This document shows positions 37,674 through 45,985 of a stretch of DNA of 64,000 bases, piece after piece. Within the stretch, counting starts at the first letter, position 1. Each line of letters begins with the position of its first letter. The position numbers and the translations under genes are program-made. The notes beneath the pieces were generated by a model. That model was not told the origin of the DNA, did no database searches, and saw only the letters and a list, made by a program, of their open reading frames with translations. The stretch spans positions 310,001-374,000 of the forward strand of contig JAUHZU010000003.1 of assembly GCA_030425705.1 (NCBI GenBank). The letters are read 5' to 3'. Source of the DNA: Phycisphaerae bacterium. Lineage in GTDB: Bacteria; Planctomycetota; Phycisphaerae; Phycisphaerales; Phycisphaeraceae.

Positions 37674-38858
37674 CTACTCGCCCGCGGCCTCGTCCTGCCA
37701 GTCCAGGACCTCCGATACGCTCAGCGAGATGAAACGCCCGCCGTCGCGCTCTCGGACCCAGCTCCGGTAGTCGGTCGAGAAGCCGTTGAGCATCACCGCG
37801 TGGAGCACGACCCCGGGGTGGGAGGCGAACTCGTCCCGCCAGTCGGCGAGCGCGTCGGCCGAGGGCTGGCCGGTGATCAGCACGACGGCGTCGGCGTTGT
37901 CCTCGATCGCGTAACGCAGCGCGCGGGCGATGTCGCCCGCGCGGGTGTTGCGGTCGCTGAGGACGCGCGCCAGGTCCGCCCCGGTCACGCTATTGAGCGG
38001 CTGCGGCGTCCGCCCCAGCGACGCGATGCCGTCGGGCCCGGCGGCGTAGACCAGGACCTCTGCTTCGCCGCCGGGCCGGCTCAGCCCGGCCGCGACCATC
38101 GCCGTGACCGGCTCGAGCCAGGCCGCGTTGCTCGGCGTGTTCTCAAACACCACCGCGACCGTGCCTTTCAAGGGCAGGCCGACCACGTTGGGCTGCTCCA
38201 GCTCGAACGGGTTGGCCGCGGCGTTGTAGACGAACTGGGTCGGGTCCGTCTCGACGTATGGCTCGTGCGGGTCGGTGCGGGGGCCGCCCTTGGGGTTGGC
38301 CAGCATGTACCAGATCGCCGTGCCGCCGACCGCGACGACGACCAGCACGATCGAGAAGAACACGAGGGTCGTGGCGATGCGGATGCCCTTGCGTTTGGAC
38401 TGCGCCATCGGCACACGCATCGGCCGATCGATCCGCACCTGCCGGCCGCTCGCCGTCGTGTAGACGCCTTGCTCGATTGTTTCGGCCGAGCGGTTGCCGC
38501 CGGCCCGCGATCGCTTGCCCTTACCGCCGCGCTGCCCCTTGCCGTGCCGCCCGGCCTTGCCGCGCTGGCCACGCTTCGTGGGCCGGCCCGGGCGTTGGCG
38601 TCCGCCGCCGCGGCGGGTGGGGTGATCCCCTGCCGACGGCTCCTCCGCGCCTGCGACCTCGCCCATCCCCGACATCCCGCTCGGGTCGTCCGGCCGATCC
38701 GGACGTGTCAACTGCTCGGCGTGCCCGCCGGACTGCGCATCGCTGGGCACCGTCATCAGCGTGCCGCACGACGAGCACCGGCAGACCCCGCCCGCGAAGC
38801 CCGCGTCCAGCTCCAGCAGCTCGTCGCACGCCGGGCATTCCAGTTCAATCGTGTGCAT
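37674..38858 (-). CDS. Zinc-ribbon membrane protein with VWA-like C-terminal domain
   Basis: 394 residues. An N-terminal zinc ribbon (CPACDELLEL and CRCSSCGTL) is followed by a strongly basic Gly/Arg/Lys-rich disordered segment (about 80-120), one transmembrane helix (about 160-182) and a C-terminal domain with VAVVFENTPSNAAWLE, DAVVLITGQPSADALADW and GVVLHAVMLNGFST. The C-terminal pattern resembles a von Willebrand A-like Rossmann fold, but the usual metal-site motif DxSxS is absent. Function unknown. It converges with mlaE-type and is co-directional with the S49 peptidase. Confidence 0.66.
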   Translation of the reverse strand: MHTIELECPACDELLELDAGFAGGVCRCSSCGTLMTVPSDAQSGGHAEQLTRPDRPDDPSGMSGMGEVAGAEEPSAGDHPTRRGGGRQRPGRPTKRGQRGKAGRHGKGQRGGKGKRSRAGGNRSAETIEQGVYTTASGRQVRIDRPMRVPMAQSKRKGIRIATTLVFFSIVLVVVAVGGTAIWYMLANPKGGPRTDPHEPYVETDPTQFVYNAAANPFELEQPNVVGLPLKGTVAVVFENTPSNAAWLEPVTAMVAAGLSRPGGEAEVLVYAAGPDGIASLGRTPQPLNSVTGADLARVLSDRNTRAGDIARALRYAIEDNADAVVLITGQPSADALADWRDEFASHPGVVLHAVMLNGFSTDYRSWVRERDGGRFISLSVSEVLDWQDEAAGE

Positions 38859-38904
38859 CGGCGTCCTTCATCCGCGAAGCGGGTCGTAGCAGTCTATGTC
38901 TCGA

Positions 38905-39930
38905 TCAGGGCACGTCCGGCCGCCAAAGATAGTAAAACCCCGAGGGCGAGCCCAGCCCGCCCGGCGACCCGTCCAGGTTCAGCTGCAGCAGATTGATCTG
39001 TGACCCGCCCGCGCTGGGCAGTCCACCCGGCGCACTCGTGTATGGCGAGCCGACGTACTCCATCTCGCGGTGGTACACGACCAGCTTCGCGTCCGAGATC
39101 CCCGCGAGTGCCTTCGCCCGCGCGAACGCGTCGTCCAGGTCGCCCAGGTGGTCCACCAGCCCCAGCTCGTGGGCACGGACCCCGCTCACCACCCGCCCGT
39201 CGGTCACCTCCTCGAACCGCTCCGCCGGGATGCTCGGCCGGGCCTCGCGCACCACCGCGGTGAACCGGCCGTAGAACTCGTCCACCAGGCCCTGCAGGAC
39301 CGCGCGGTGGCTCTCGGTCATCTCGCCGAAGGGCGAGCCGGCGTCCTTGTTCGGCCCGCTCGTCAGCGCTTCGGTCGAGATGCCGATCCGCGACAACGCC
39401 GGCTGCAGGCTCATCGTCTGGATAATCACGCCGATGCTGCCGGTCACCGTCGTCGGGTACGCGACGATCTCATCCCCCGCGCAGGCGACGTAGTACCCGC
39501 CGCTCGCCGCGACATCCATCATGAGCACGACCACCGGCTTGCCGGTCTGCTGCTTGAACCGCAAAACGTCCCGGTACATCGCGTCGCTGGCGGTCACCCC
39601 GCCACCGGGCGTGTTCAGCCGGAGCACCACCGCCCGCACCCGACGGTCGTCCGCCGCGGCATCGAGCTTCTCCCGGAACGTGCTGACCGGGTTCTCCCCG
39701 GCCGATAGCAGCCCCGGCGTCCGGGCGTTGACAATCATCCCCGACACATCGATCACCGCCACCCGGTTCGCCGTCCAGCCCTCGGCGTCCTGCACCACCG
39801 TCGCATCAAGCTGCTGGTCCCCCGGCGTCACCCCCACCACAAACGTCATCGGCCCACAGCCCACCAGACCCAGCGCAACGGCAACCAGCACACACCCCAG
39901 CAGCGAACGCATCATCGCGGTCTCCTTCAT
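38905..39930 (-). CDS. sppA: S49-family signal peptide peptidase, SppA-like, lipoprotein
   Basis: 341 residues. A signal peptide ends with lipobox LVGC (Cys25). The S49 catalytic pair is visible: Ser143 in MDVAASGGYYVACAGD and Lys195 in SGPNKDAGSPFGEM, with LNTPGGGVTASD ahead and TVTGSIGVI between. The length fits the short, single-domain SppA type, which forms an octamer and digests leftover signal peptides; here the anchor may be lipid rather than a membrane helix. No partner gene is close. Confidence 0.9.
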   Translation of the reverse strand: MKETAMMRSLLGCVLVAVALGLVGCGPMTFVVGVTPGDQQLDATVVQDAEGWTANRVAVIDVSGMIVNARTPGLLSAGENPVSTFREKLDAAADDRRVRAVVLRLNTPGGGVTASDAMYRDVLRFKQQTGKPVVVLMMDVAASGGYYVACAGDEIVAYPTTVTGSIGVIIQTMSLQPALSRIGISTEALTSGPNKDAGSPFGEMTESHRAVLQGLVDEFYGRFTAVVREARPSIPAERFEEVTDGRVVSGVRAHELGLVDHLGDLDDAFARAKALAGISDAKLVVYHREMEYVGSPYTSAPGGLPSAGGSQINLLQLNLDGSPGGLGSPSGFYYLWRPDVP

Positions 39931-40178
39931 GTTCGGACAGCACCGGTACGCAAGCTACCAGACCTGATCCCGCATGGCACGCGGTCACGCATACCCGGCC
40001 CGGTTCCGGCGTTGCGCGGCGATGGCCAGGGCGGCGGCCAAGGCGTGGTCGGCCCCGCGGCCCATACCGGGGGTTACGCCTGGGGCCGTCGGCGCGGCCA
40101 ACGGGAATCAAGCACCGCACGCTGCGCGGGGGTGAGGAGGCGGGGAGAGAAGGATGATGGTCAACGGGTTTACATGCC

Positions 40179-40678
40179 TCAATCCGGCCCATTGGTCGGC
40201 TCCTCGGAAACGGAGTCTGTCCCCGTTGCGACACCCATAGCTTCCCACTGTGATGCACGACTTCCAAAATTATGGATGTTATCCCAGCGGCGATGATAAA
40301 TGTTATGCGAAGTATGGAAGTATATATATTCAGTGCCGTTTCCATCTTCGTCCTCTGACAAGACTACATCTGCAAGTCCTGACTCGGCAAGGCCAACATG
40401 CATCCACTCTTCCTCTGTCTCATTTAGATTTGCAATAGGATAGGTTGACCAAAAAAAACCTTTCCTTCTATCGGAAAAAAGACATGGAATCGCGGGGCTC
40501 CATCATGTAGCTCGTGTAACTTTAAATCGAACACCCACTCTCCTCGTCTAAGCTCTTCTGGCACTGTAGCGATGCCTCCCTCGCTACCATTAGACTCTTG
40601 TATATCAAGGCCGTTGTTCCGGCCATTACAAGCCACCAAAACTATGAGTACCATCACAAAGTGAACTCTTTTTAGCAT
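40179..40678 (-). pseudogene. Lipoprotein gene split by a -1 frameshift in a run of eight T
   Basis: The first part starts at ATG 40678 (GGAAAGGG in front) with a lipobox LVAC at the end of a signal peptide, and ends in TAA at 40424-40426. At 40451-40458 the minus strand has T8. Re-reading one T shifts the frame by -1, avoids this stop and gives one reading frame through WSTYPIANLNETEEEWMHVG to the TGA at 40179, for a protein of about 166 residues. The second part therefore looks like the continuation of the same protein. The T8 forms a T_TTT_TTT slippery heptamer. Options are programmed slippage, a recent inactivating indel, or a homopolymer sequencing error. The region is AT-rich. Confidence 0.6.
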
Positions 40679-40751
40679 GACAAACCCTTTCCTGCTCATA
40701 TGCGTCTGGATTTAATGTGCCCGACACCTACTCTCCCCTCTTTTCTTGCCC

Positions 40752-41321
40752 CTAGTTTTCATTAGAAAGATCTCTAGCCCTACCAACAGACTTCAAATCG
40801 TCGTCCCATACGCCAGTAAGAACCCAATCTGCATTCCCAACATTGTCCAGATGGCCGATTCTTCGATTGAACTCATACGCAGAAATCACGATCATCTTTC
40901 TTTCTTCCGCCTCCAGCATGAGGCCGCCCCATGTATTCGCATACTCTTTCAGTTGGACTTCTCGTGTGCTGATGTCGGATAGATAATTGGAGTATTCGTA
41001 TATGTCAAATGTACCAGGGCATAAACCCAGAACGACACAATCTACATCATCGGTAAGAACATCTGCTACCCTTCCACCCCTCATTTCAATAGTGCCAGGC
41101 GATACATGCGCTTCATATTTTGATGGGGATCGAGTTTCCGGAAAGTAACCAAAAAGGTAGAAGTCGATGCCAGATAGATCGCTATCCAGTCTTGCCTGCG
41201 GTGGCTCTTCATCCCTGCTAACCGTGCCGCAGCCTAACATAAATGAAACTGTTAAGACGATGGCGAGGCAAACAAATAACGGAAAAACTTGGTGACTTAA
41301 TAAACGGGAAGGTAGTCCCAT
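40752..41321 (-). CDS. Low-GC lipoprotein of the Rhs-linked island, function unknown
   Basis: 189 residues from ATG 41321, with GGAG eight bases ahead; an in-frame ATG at 41336 is also possible. A signal peptide ends with lipobox FMLGC, so the protein is probably lipid-anchored. The mature part includes FYLFGYFPETRSPSKYEAH and GGRVADVLTDDVDCVVLG, a pattern loosely like a BRCT domain, with a long charged C-terminal half. Codon use is much more AT-rich than neighbouring genes. It lies just after an Rhs fragment and before another lipoprotein, so it may be a transferred accessory or an immunity-like protein. Function not established. Confidence 0.55.
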   Translation of the reverse strand: MGLPSRLLSHQVFPLFVCLAIVLTVSFMLGCGTVSRDEEPPQARLDSDLSGIDFYLFGYFPETRSPSKYEAHVSPGTIEMRGGRVADVLTDDVDCVVLGLCPGTFDIYEYSNYLSDISTREVQLKEYANTWGGLMLEAEERKMIVISAYEFNRRIGHLDNVGNADWVLTGVWDDDLKSVGRARDLSNEN

Positions 41322-41386
41322 AGGTGTTATCTCCATTAAGTTCTAATGCAAGCGTAGTGGCGGAAGAGCAATTTTGGGTGCATAAT

Positions 41387-41623
41387 CTACATCTTCTCTA
41401 GCCAGTAAGGTGTGTAGCCATGCGTTCGACGACTTCCGTTGGTGTCGGCGGACGGGTCCCAGATGGCGATGACGTTGAACTGCCGGTCGTTCAGGGCGTA
41501 CAGCGTCTCGTCGAGCGTGCCGTTGCCGGTGGTGTCGCGGTTCCGCCGGACCAGGTCATCGACGTACCGCAGGCCCCAGATGTATTGCCGGTCGAGCGTG
41601 GTCGATGTGGCTGTGGCGACCAT
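41387..41623 (-). pseudogene. Fragment of an Rhs-repeat protein
   Basis: 78 residues. RQYIWGLRYVDDLVRRNRD then GNGTLDETLYALNDRQFNVI match the C-terminal Rhs core (typically QYVWGLRYIDD... and DxxxNVTAI). It is a short fragment: the long run of YD repeats that belongs before it is absent, and the sequence after AIWDPSADTNG is unlike the core. It probably marks the decayed end of a larger Rhs or polymorphic toxin gene. It sits at the edge of the low-GC lipoprotein island. Confidence 0.72.
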
Positions 41624-41784
41624 GCGGCCATGGTACCCGGCGGGGGAGCGAAAAGAGGCAGGTGCGGTTCATATGTTGCTAGAGCCGCGCTAGAGTTTGC
41701 TGAAACGCGGAGCCTGTGGCTGCGTCGTGTGTCTTGACGGGGGTGTTAGGATATTGGAGCGGTCGATAGATCAGGAGTATTGCG

Positions 41785-42981
41785 ATGGGCTCAGGCAGGC
41801 GGATCGAGCGGTGGTGCTTCTGGGTTGTCGTGTGGGCGGTGCTTGCGGGGCTTGTTATGCCTGCGGCCCAGGCATCTGCATCCCTGAACGGGCTGACCGA
41901 GGCGCGGGCGGGGGAGTTGCACGAACTGCTCACGCCGGACCCGGAGGCGGTCTGGCGGACGATCCCGTGGATGACGTCGGTGTTGGAGGCGCAGCGGGAG
42001 GCGTTGGAGAAGGGCCGGCCGATCTTTATCTGGGCGATGGATGGGCACCCGCTGGGGTGTGTGTGAAACAACGGCGTGTTCGACCGTGCGTCGACCTTTG
42101 CCGAACCGGATATCGTTGCGATGCTGCAGCAGGACTTTGTGCCGGTAGCGATCAACCAGGCCTTCCAACGCCGACAGCAGGACGGCGAGGGGGCGTTCTA
42201 CCGCCGGATCGCGTCGCAGGGCCCGCGCGGCGGGGGCGACTGGTCGCAGACGACCCAGGGCTTCTACATCGCCACGCCGGACGGCGAGCTGCTGCTCTAC
42301 AACAACAACCGCAACCCCGAACGGCTGCGTCGGCTGATGCGCGAGGCGCTCGAGGCCTTTGCCCAGCGCGAGCCGGTTGAGGCCGACCCGGCCGAGATGG
42401 GCGAGCGTGACCAGCGGTTCCACCCCGAGCCGCCAGAGGGCGGGCTGATCGTCCGTGTGCACGCGAAGGTGCTCGGCGGGTACAAGCCTACCGAGGACCC
42501 GGTGCGGCAGATGTTCCAGGAGGCGCTGTCGCGGGACAACCTCTGGGTCACCGCCGAGGAACAGGACGTGCTGACGCGCGACGAGCTGCCCGAGACGTTG
42601 GCGCGGCGGATCGCGCTGTACCACCTGATCGACAACACCCGCGGCGAGCCGACGATGTGGCGGCCGCACCACATCCGCAAGCTGGAGATGACGCTGGTGG
42701 GGGGTGTGCTCCGCGGGTCGGTGCACCTGGAGAGCGAGGGGGGCGACACCGGCTACGAAGCGGAACTGTTCGGCCGGGTATCGGTTGAAGATGGCCGGGT
42801 CGCCGGTTTTGAGCTTGCAGCGGAGGGGGACTACTGGGGCCATACGCGGTACACGCCTGGCTGCCCGGAGGGTCGGTTCCCGCTGGCGGTGGTGTTCCGT
42901 CTGGCGGACGGGGAGGACGCGGCAGACACGATCCCGCCCCAGGCCCATGGGTGGTGGGGCAGCGACTATCTGCCGCGCTAA
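41785..42981 (+). CDS. Probable selenoprotein with thioredoxin-like domain (in-frame UGA read as selenocysteine)
   Basis: One frame runs 41785-42981 with a single in-frame TGA at 42064-42066, giving 398 residues with Sec at position 94. The start has AGGAG seven bases upstream. A signal peptide comes first (hydrophobic to AAQASAS). Upstream of the TGA the sequence is RPIFIWAMDGHPLGCV, downstream it is NNGVFDRASTFAEPD and then QQDFVPVAINQ, as in thioredoxin-like domains, giving a C-x-U redox site (Cys92, Sec94). A SECIS-type hairpin follows the UGA. The C-terminal half is of unknown fold. Reading it as two genes would leave the second without a start or ribosome site. Cellular location is probably periplasmic. 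Confidence 0.8.
42064..42102 (+). promoter_or_regulatory. Bacterial SECIS element after the UGA codon
   Basis: TCGAC (42080-42084) pairs perfectly with GTCGA (42090-42094) around the loop CGTGC, with T at 42079 bulged and G42078-C42095 below it; GGC and GCC at 42073-42075 and 42100-42102 may close the base. Counting U of UGA as 1, the loop G and U fall at 23 and 24, the same positions as G23 and U24 in the E. coli fdhF SECIS, and the bulged U at 16 or 17 matches U17. This is the layout SelB binds. Confidence 0.8.
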
Positions 42982-43037
42982 TCCGGTGTGATGTCCGAGC
43001 CGTCAGCCGGATTCGGTGCCTGTGTTACGCTAGCGGC

Positions 43038-44501
43038 ATGCGAACTTATCTGTCTGCCGTGACTCGGCACCTGACCGGGGTGATGGGGTGTCTGCTGTTT
43101 GCTTTGGCCGTGTTCTGTGTGGCGGGCACGGCGGTCGCCCAGCACAACCCGGCGGGTCAAGATGGGGAGGCACGGCCCAACGTCGTGGTGGTCTATATCG
43201 ATGACATGGGCTGGTCGGACCTGTCCTGCTTCGGCGGCGAGCCCGGGCTGACGCCGCAGATCGATCGCCTGGCGGCGGAGGGCTTGCGGTTCAGCCAGTT
43301 CTACGTGAATGCGCCGATCTGTTCGCCGTCGCGCTGCGCGCTGACGACGGGGCAGTACCCCGCGCGGCACCGGATCACCTCGTACCTCGCGGAGCGGTCG
43401 GCCAACGATCGCCGCGGGATGGTGCAGTGGCTGCCGCTGGATGCGCCCACGTTGCCGCGGATGTTCTCGGAGGCCGGCTACCGCACCGGGCACTTCGGCA
43501 AATGGCATCTTGGCGGGCAACGGGACGTCGGGGAGGCGCCGCTCGTCTCGGAGTATGGCTTTGACGCCACGCTCACCAACTTCGAGGGGCTTGGGCCACG
43601 GCTGCTGCCGCTGTGCGATGCGTATGACGGCAGCGAGCCGAGGCCGCACGCTCTGGGCAGCGACCGGCTCGGGCGGGGGCCGATCGTGTGGATGGACCGG
43701 TCGCGGATCACCGAGGGCTTTGTCACGCGGGCGGTCGAGTTTATCGACGCGTCGGTCGCGCAGGGCCGGCCGTTCTATATCAATGTTTGGCCCGACGATG
43801 TGCATTCGCCGTTCTTCCCGCCGGCCGACCTGCGGGGGGATGGCGGGAAGCGGGCCCGCTACCTCGGGGTGCTGCGTGCCATGGACCAGCAGCTCGGCGT
43901 ACTGTTTGAACGCCTCCGGGACGACCCGGTGCTCCGGGAGAACACGCTGGTGCTGCTCGCCAGCGACAACGGCCCGGAGCCGGGCGCGGGCCAGGCCTGG
44001 CCGCTGCGCGGGCACAAGGGCCAGCTATATGAGGGCGGGGTCCGCAGCCCACTGATCGTCTGGGGGCCGTCGCTGGTCGAGCCCGTGGCGGTCGGTTCGG
44101 TGAATGATGCGACGGTGCTATCGAGTATCGACCTGGTGGCGTCCCTGATCGTCTGGGCCGACCTGCCGCTGCCTCCGGGGTTTGAAGCGGATGGCGAAGT
44201 GCTGATCGACCAACTCATGGGACGCTCCACCGCGCCGCGGACCGGACCGCTGTTCTGGCGTCGCCCCCCGGACCGGCCCGGGCCGGCGGACGACCCGCTC
44301 CCCGACTTGGCGGTCCGAGACGGCCGGTGGAAGCTGGTGTGTCGCTACGACGGGGCAGGCGCCCGGCTGTTTGATCTGATCGAAGATGTCGGCGAGAGCC
44401 GGGATGTCTCCCCCGACCACCCCGAAGTTGCCCGGCGCCTGTTGCAGGCGGTCCTGGCTTGGAACCAGACCCTCCCTCGCGACGGCGGGCAGCGGCCCTA
44501 G
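43038..44501 (+). CDS. Sulfatase (formylglycine-dependent arylsulfatase family)
   Basis: 487 residues from ATG 43038. An N-terminal hydrophobic signal ends at AVAQ. The calcium-binding start VVVVYIDDMGWSDLSCFGG and the sulfatase signature CSPSRCALTTGQYPARHR are clear; Cys95 would become formylglycine. GYRTGHFGKWHLGG and LLASDNGPEPGAGQAWPLRG carry the remaining metal and substrate residues. Planctomycetes often have many sulfatases for sulfated polysaccharides of algae. The substrate cannot be told from sequence. It starts 56 bases after the selenoprotein gene, on the same strand. Confidence 0.92.
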   Translation: MRTYLSAVTRHLTGVMGCLLFALAVFCVAGTAVAQHNPAGQDGEARPNVVVVYIDDMGWSDLSCFGGEPGLTPQIDRLAAEGLRFSQFYVNAPICSPSRCALTTGQYPARHRITSYLAERSANDRRGMVQWLPLDAPTLPRMFSEAGYRTGHFGKWHLGGQRDVGEAPLVSEYGFDATLTNFEGLGPRLLPLCDAYDGSEPRPHALGSDRLGRGPIVWMDRSRITEGFVTRAVEFIDASVAQGRPFYINVWPDDVHSPFFPPADLRGDGGKRARYLGVLRAMDQQLGVLFERLRDDPVLRENTLVLLASDNGPEPGAGQAWPLRGHKGQLYEGGVRSPLIVWGPSLVEPVAVGSVNDATVLSSIDLVASLIVWADLPLPPGFEADGEVLIDQLMGRSTAPRTGPLFWRRPPDRPGPADDPLPDLAVRDGRWKLVCRYDGAGARLFDLIEDVGESRDVSPDHPEVARRLLQAVLAWNQTLPRDGGQRP

Positions 44502-44585
44502 GTGGCTTGGCAAACGGCCTGTATGGCGGGGGGCCGTCAGGGCGTCGGTCGTACACATTTTTTTGAGGTGCCGCCCCGACCCGCG

Positions 44586-44613
44586 TTGACAGGGGCGTGG
44601 GGATGGGTACACT
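44586..44613 (+). promoter_or_regulatory. Promoter of the S10 ribosomal operon
   Basis: TTGACA at 44586-44591 and TACACT at 44608-44613 are 16 bases apart, a near-consensus sigma70 promoter. Transcription would begin near 44620, about 75 bases ahead of rpsJ, leaving room for a leader. Confidence 0.72.
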
Positions 44614-44693
44614 ACGCGGCTCGCCTCGGGCCGGGTATGTCCCGGTTTGGAGGCGGCTGACGCACGTAAACGTCGTAACCAGGGCTCTTTGGC

Positions 44694-45002
44694 ATGCAGG
44701 TTGGCAAGATCAGAATCCGGATGGAAGCATACGACCACCAGGCGCTGGACGCCTCGGCGAAGGAAATCGTCGACCACGCGAAGCGGACCAACGCCCGCGT
44801 GGCCGGCCCCGTCCCGCTCCCGACCCGGATCGAACGGTACACCGTCTTGCGCAGTCCGCACGTCGACAAGAAGAGCCGCGAGCAGTTCGAGATCCGCACG
44901 CACAAGCGGATCATCGACATCGCCGAGCCCACCCCGCGGACCATCGAGGCGCTCAACCGCCTGGTCGTGCCCGCCGGCGTGTTCGTCAAGATCAAGGCCT
45001 AG
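44694..45002 (+). CDS. rpsJ: 30S ribosomal protein S10
   Basis: 102 residues, the usual length. The S10 pattern is complete: [49 protein letters not shown] (in parts) and a C-terminal RRIIDI-like [18 protein letters not shown]. It is in the 30S head and also the NusE transcription factor. First gene of the operon after the promoter at 44586; rplC starts 145 bases on. Confidence 0.98.
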   Translation: MQVGKIRIRMEAYDHQALDASAKEIVDHAKRTNARVAGPVPLPTRIERYTVLRSPHVDKKSREQFEIRTHKRIIDIAEPTPRTIEALNRLVVPAGVFVKIKA

Positions 45003-45147
45003 GCCTGCATAGACCCCGCGTCCCGTATTGGGCCGCTGAACCGAAACAACCGCCGACCGCAAGGCCGGCATAGACGCATCAAGCAGGGGCACGATCCTCT
45101 GGCACCCGCCACGATCCGCTCAGACGAGCACCCCAGGAGATCACACG

Positions 45148-45819
45148 ATGGCCACGGCAATCCTCGGTAAAAAAGTCGGCATGACGCGGTACTACGACGC
45201 GGAGGGCAAGAACGTCCCCGTCACCGTGATCCAGGCCGGCCCGTGCTTCGTCTCCCAGGTGAAGACCGTGGAGACGGACGGCTACGAGGCGATCCAGATC
45301 GCCTTCGAAGACATCAAGGCCCGCAACTCGACGTTCCAGTTGATCGGCCACGACGCCAAGGCCGGTCTGGGCTCCAAGCGGTTCCACCGCGAGGTGCGTC
45401 TGGGTGAGGGTGAGGCGGCCGGCTACGAGCCGGGCCAGGAGATCGGCGTTGAGGCGTTTGACGCGGTCAAGTACGTCGATGTGATCGGCACCAGCAAGGG
45501 CAAGGGCACGCAGGGCCCGATGAAGCGTCATGGCTTCGCGGGTCAGGAGGCCAGCCACGGTGTCGAGCGGAAGCACAGAAGCCCGGGCTCGGTCGGCGGC
45601 CGATCGAGCAACCTGGGTACCGGCAAGCCCAAGAAGGGCATCCGCATGGCGGGCCGGATGGGCAATGAACGCGTAACCGTGCGCTCGATCGAGGTGATCG
45701 GCGTGGATAAGGAAAAAGGGCTACTGCTCGTCAAGGGGCCGGTCCCCGGCGCGAACAAGGGCCTGGTGATGGTTCGGGAGGCCACCCGCTTGTACAAGCG
45801 GAAGGCGAAGAACGCCTGA
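45148..45819 (+). CDS. rplC: 50S ribosomal protein L3
   Basis: 223 residues. ILGKKVGMTRYYDAEGK is the usual N-terminus, followed by VTVIQAGPCFVSQVKT and the long loop GRSSNLGTGKPKKGIRMAGRMG that reaches the peptidyl transferase centre. Gene order rpsJ-rplC-rplD-rplW is standard. The 145-base gap before it is wider than in most operons and holds nothing I recognise. Confidence 0.98.
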   Translation: MATAILGKKVGMTRYYDAEGKNVPVTVIQAGPCFVSQVKTVETDGYEAIQIAFEDIKARNSTFQLIGHDAKAGLGSKRFHREVRLGEGEAAGYEPGQEIGVEAFDAVKYVDVIGTSKGKGTQGPMKRHGFAGQEASHGVERKHRSPGSVGGRSSNLGTGKPKKGIRMAGRMGNERVTVRSIEVIGVDKEKGLLLVKGPVPGANKGLVMVREATRLYKRKAKNA

Positions 45820-45985
45820 GCGAGGTAAGTCGGCCGGTCCCCGTGCGGGGGTCGGCCTGAAACTGCTTCGCCGCGACATGATGGCTCGCGTACCGAGTCG
45901 AAGGGAGCTACGGGCTGATCGGCCCATCCCTCGCGGCGAACCCAACGCATGCCGGCCCTGCCGGCCGGCACCGTAGGTAAACACG

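Noticed and set aside
39931-40178. Possible small gene between the S49 peptidase and the low-GC lipoprotein
   Set aside because: The stretch is GC-rich with inverted pieces, but no frame shows a domain, a signal or a good ribosome site.
42064-42066. TGA as a true stop separating two genes
   Set aside because: The second part lacks a start codon with a ribosome site and continues the same frame; a SECIS-like hairpin follows. A real stop is still possible but less likely.
44515-44540. Possible terminator after the sulfatase
   Set aside because: ACGGCC and GGCCGT can pair but the loop is large and no T-run follows directly.
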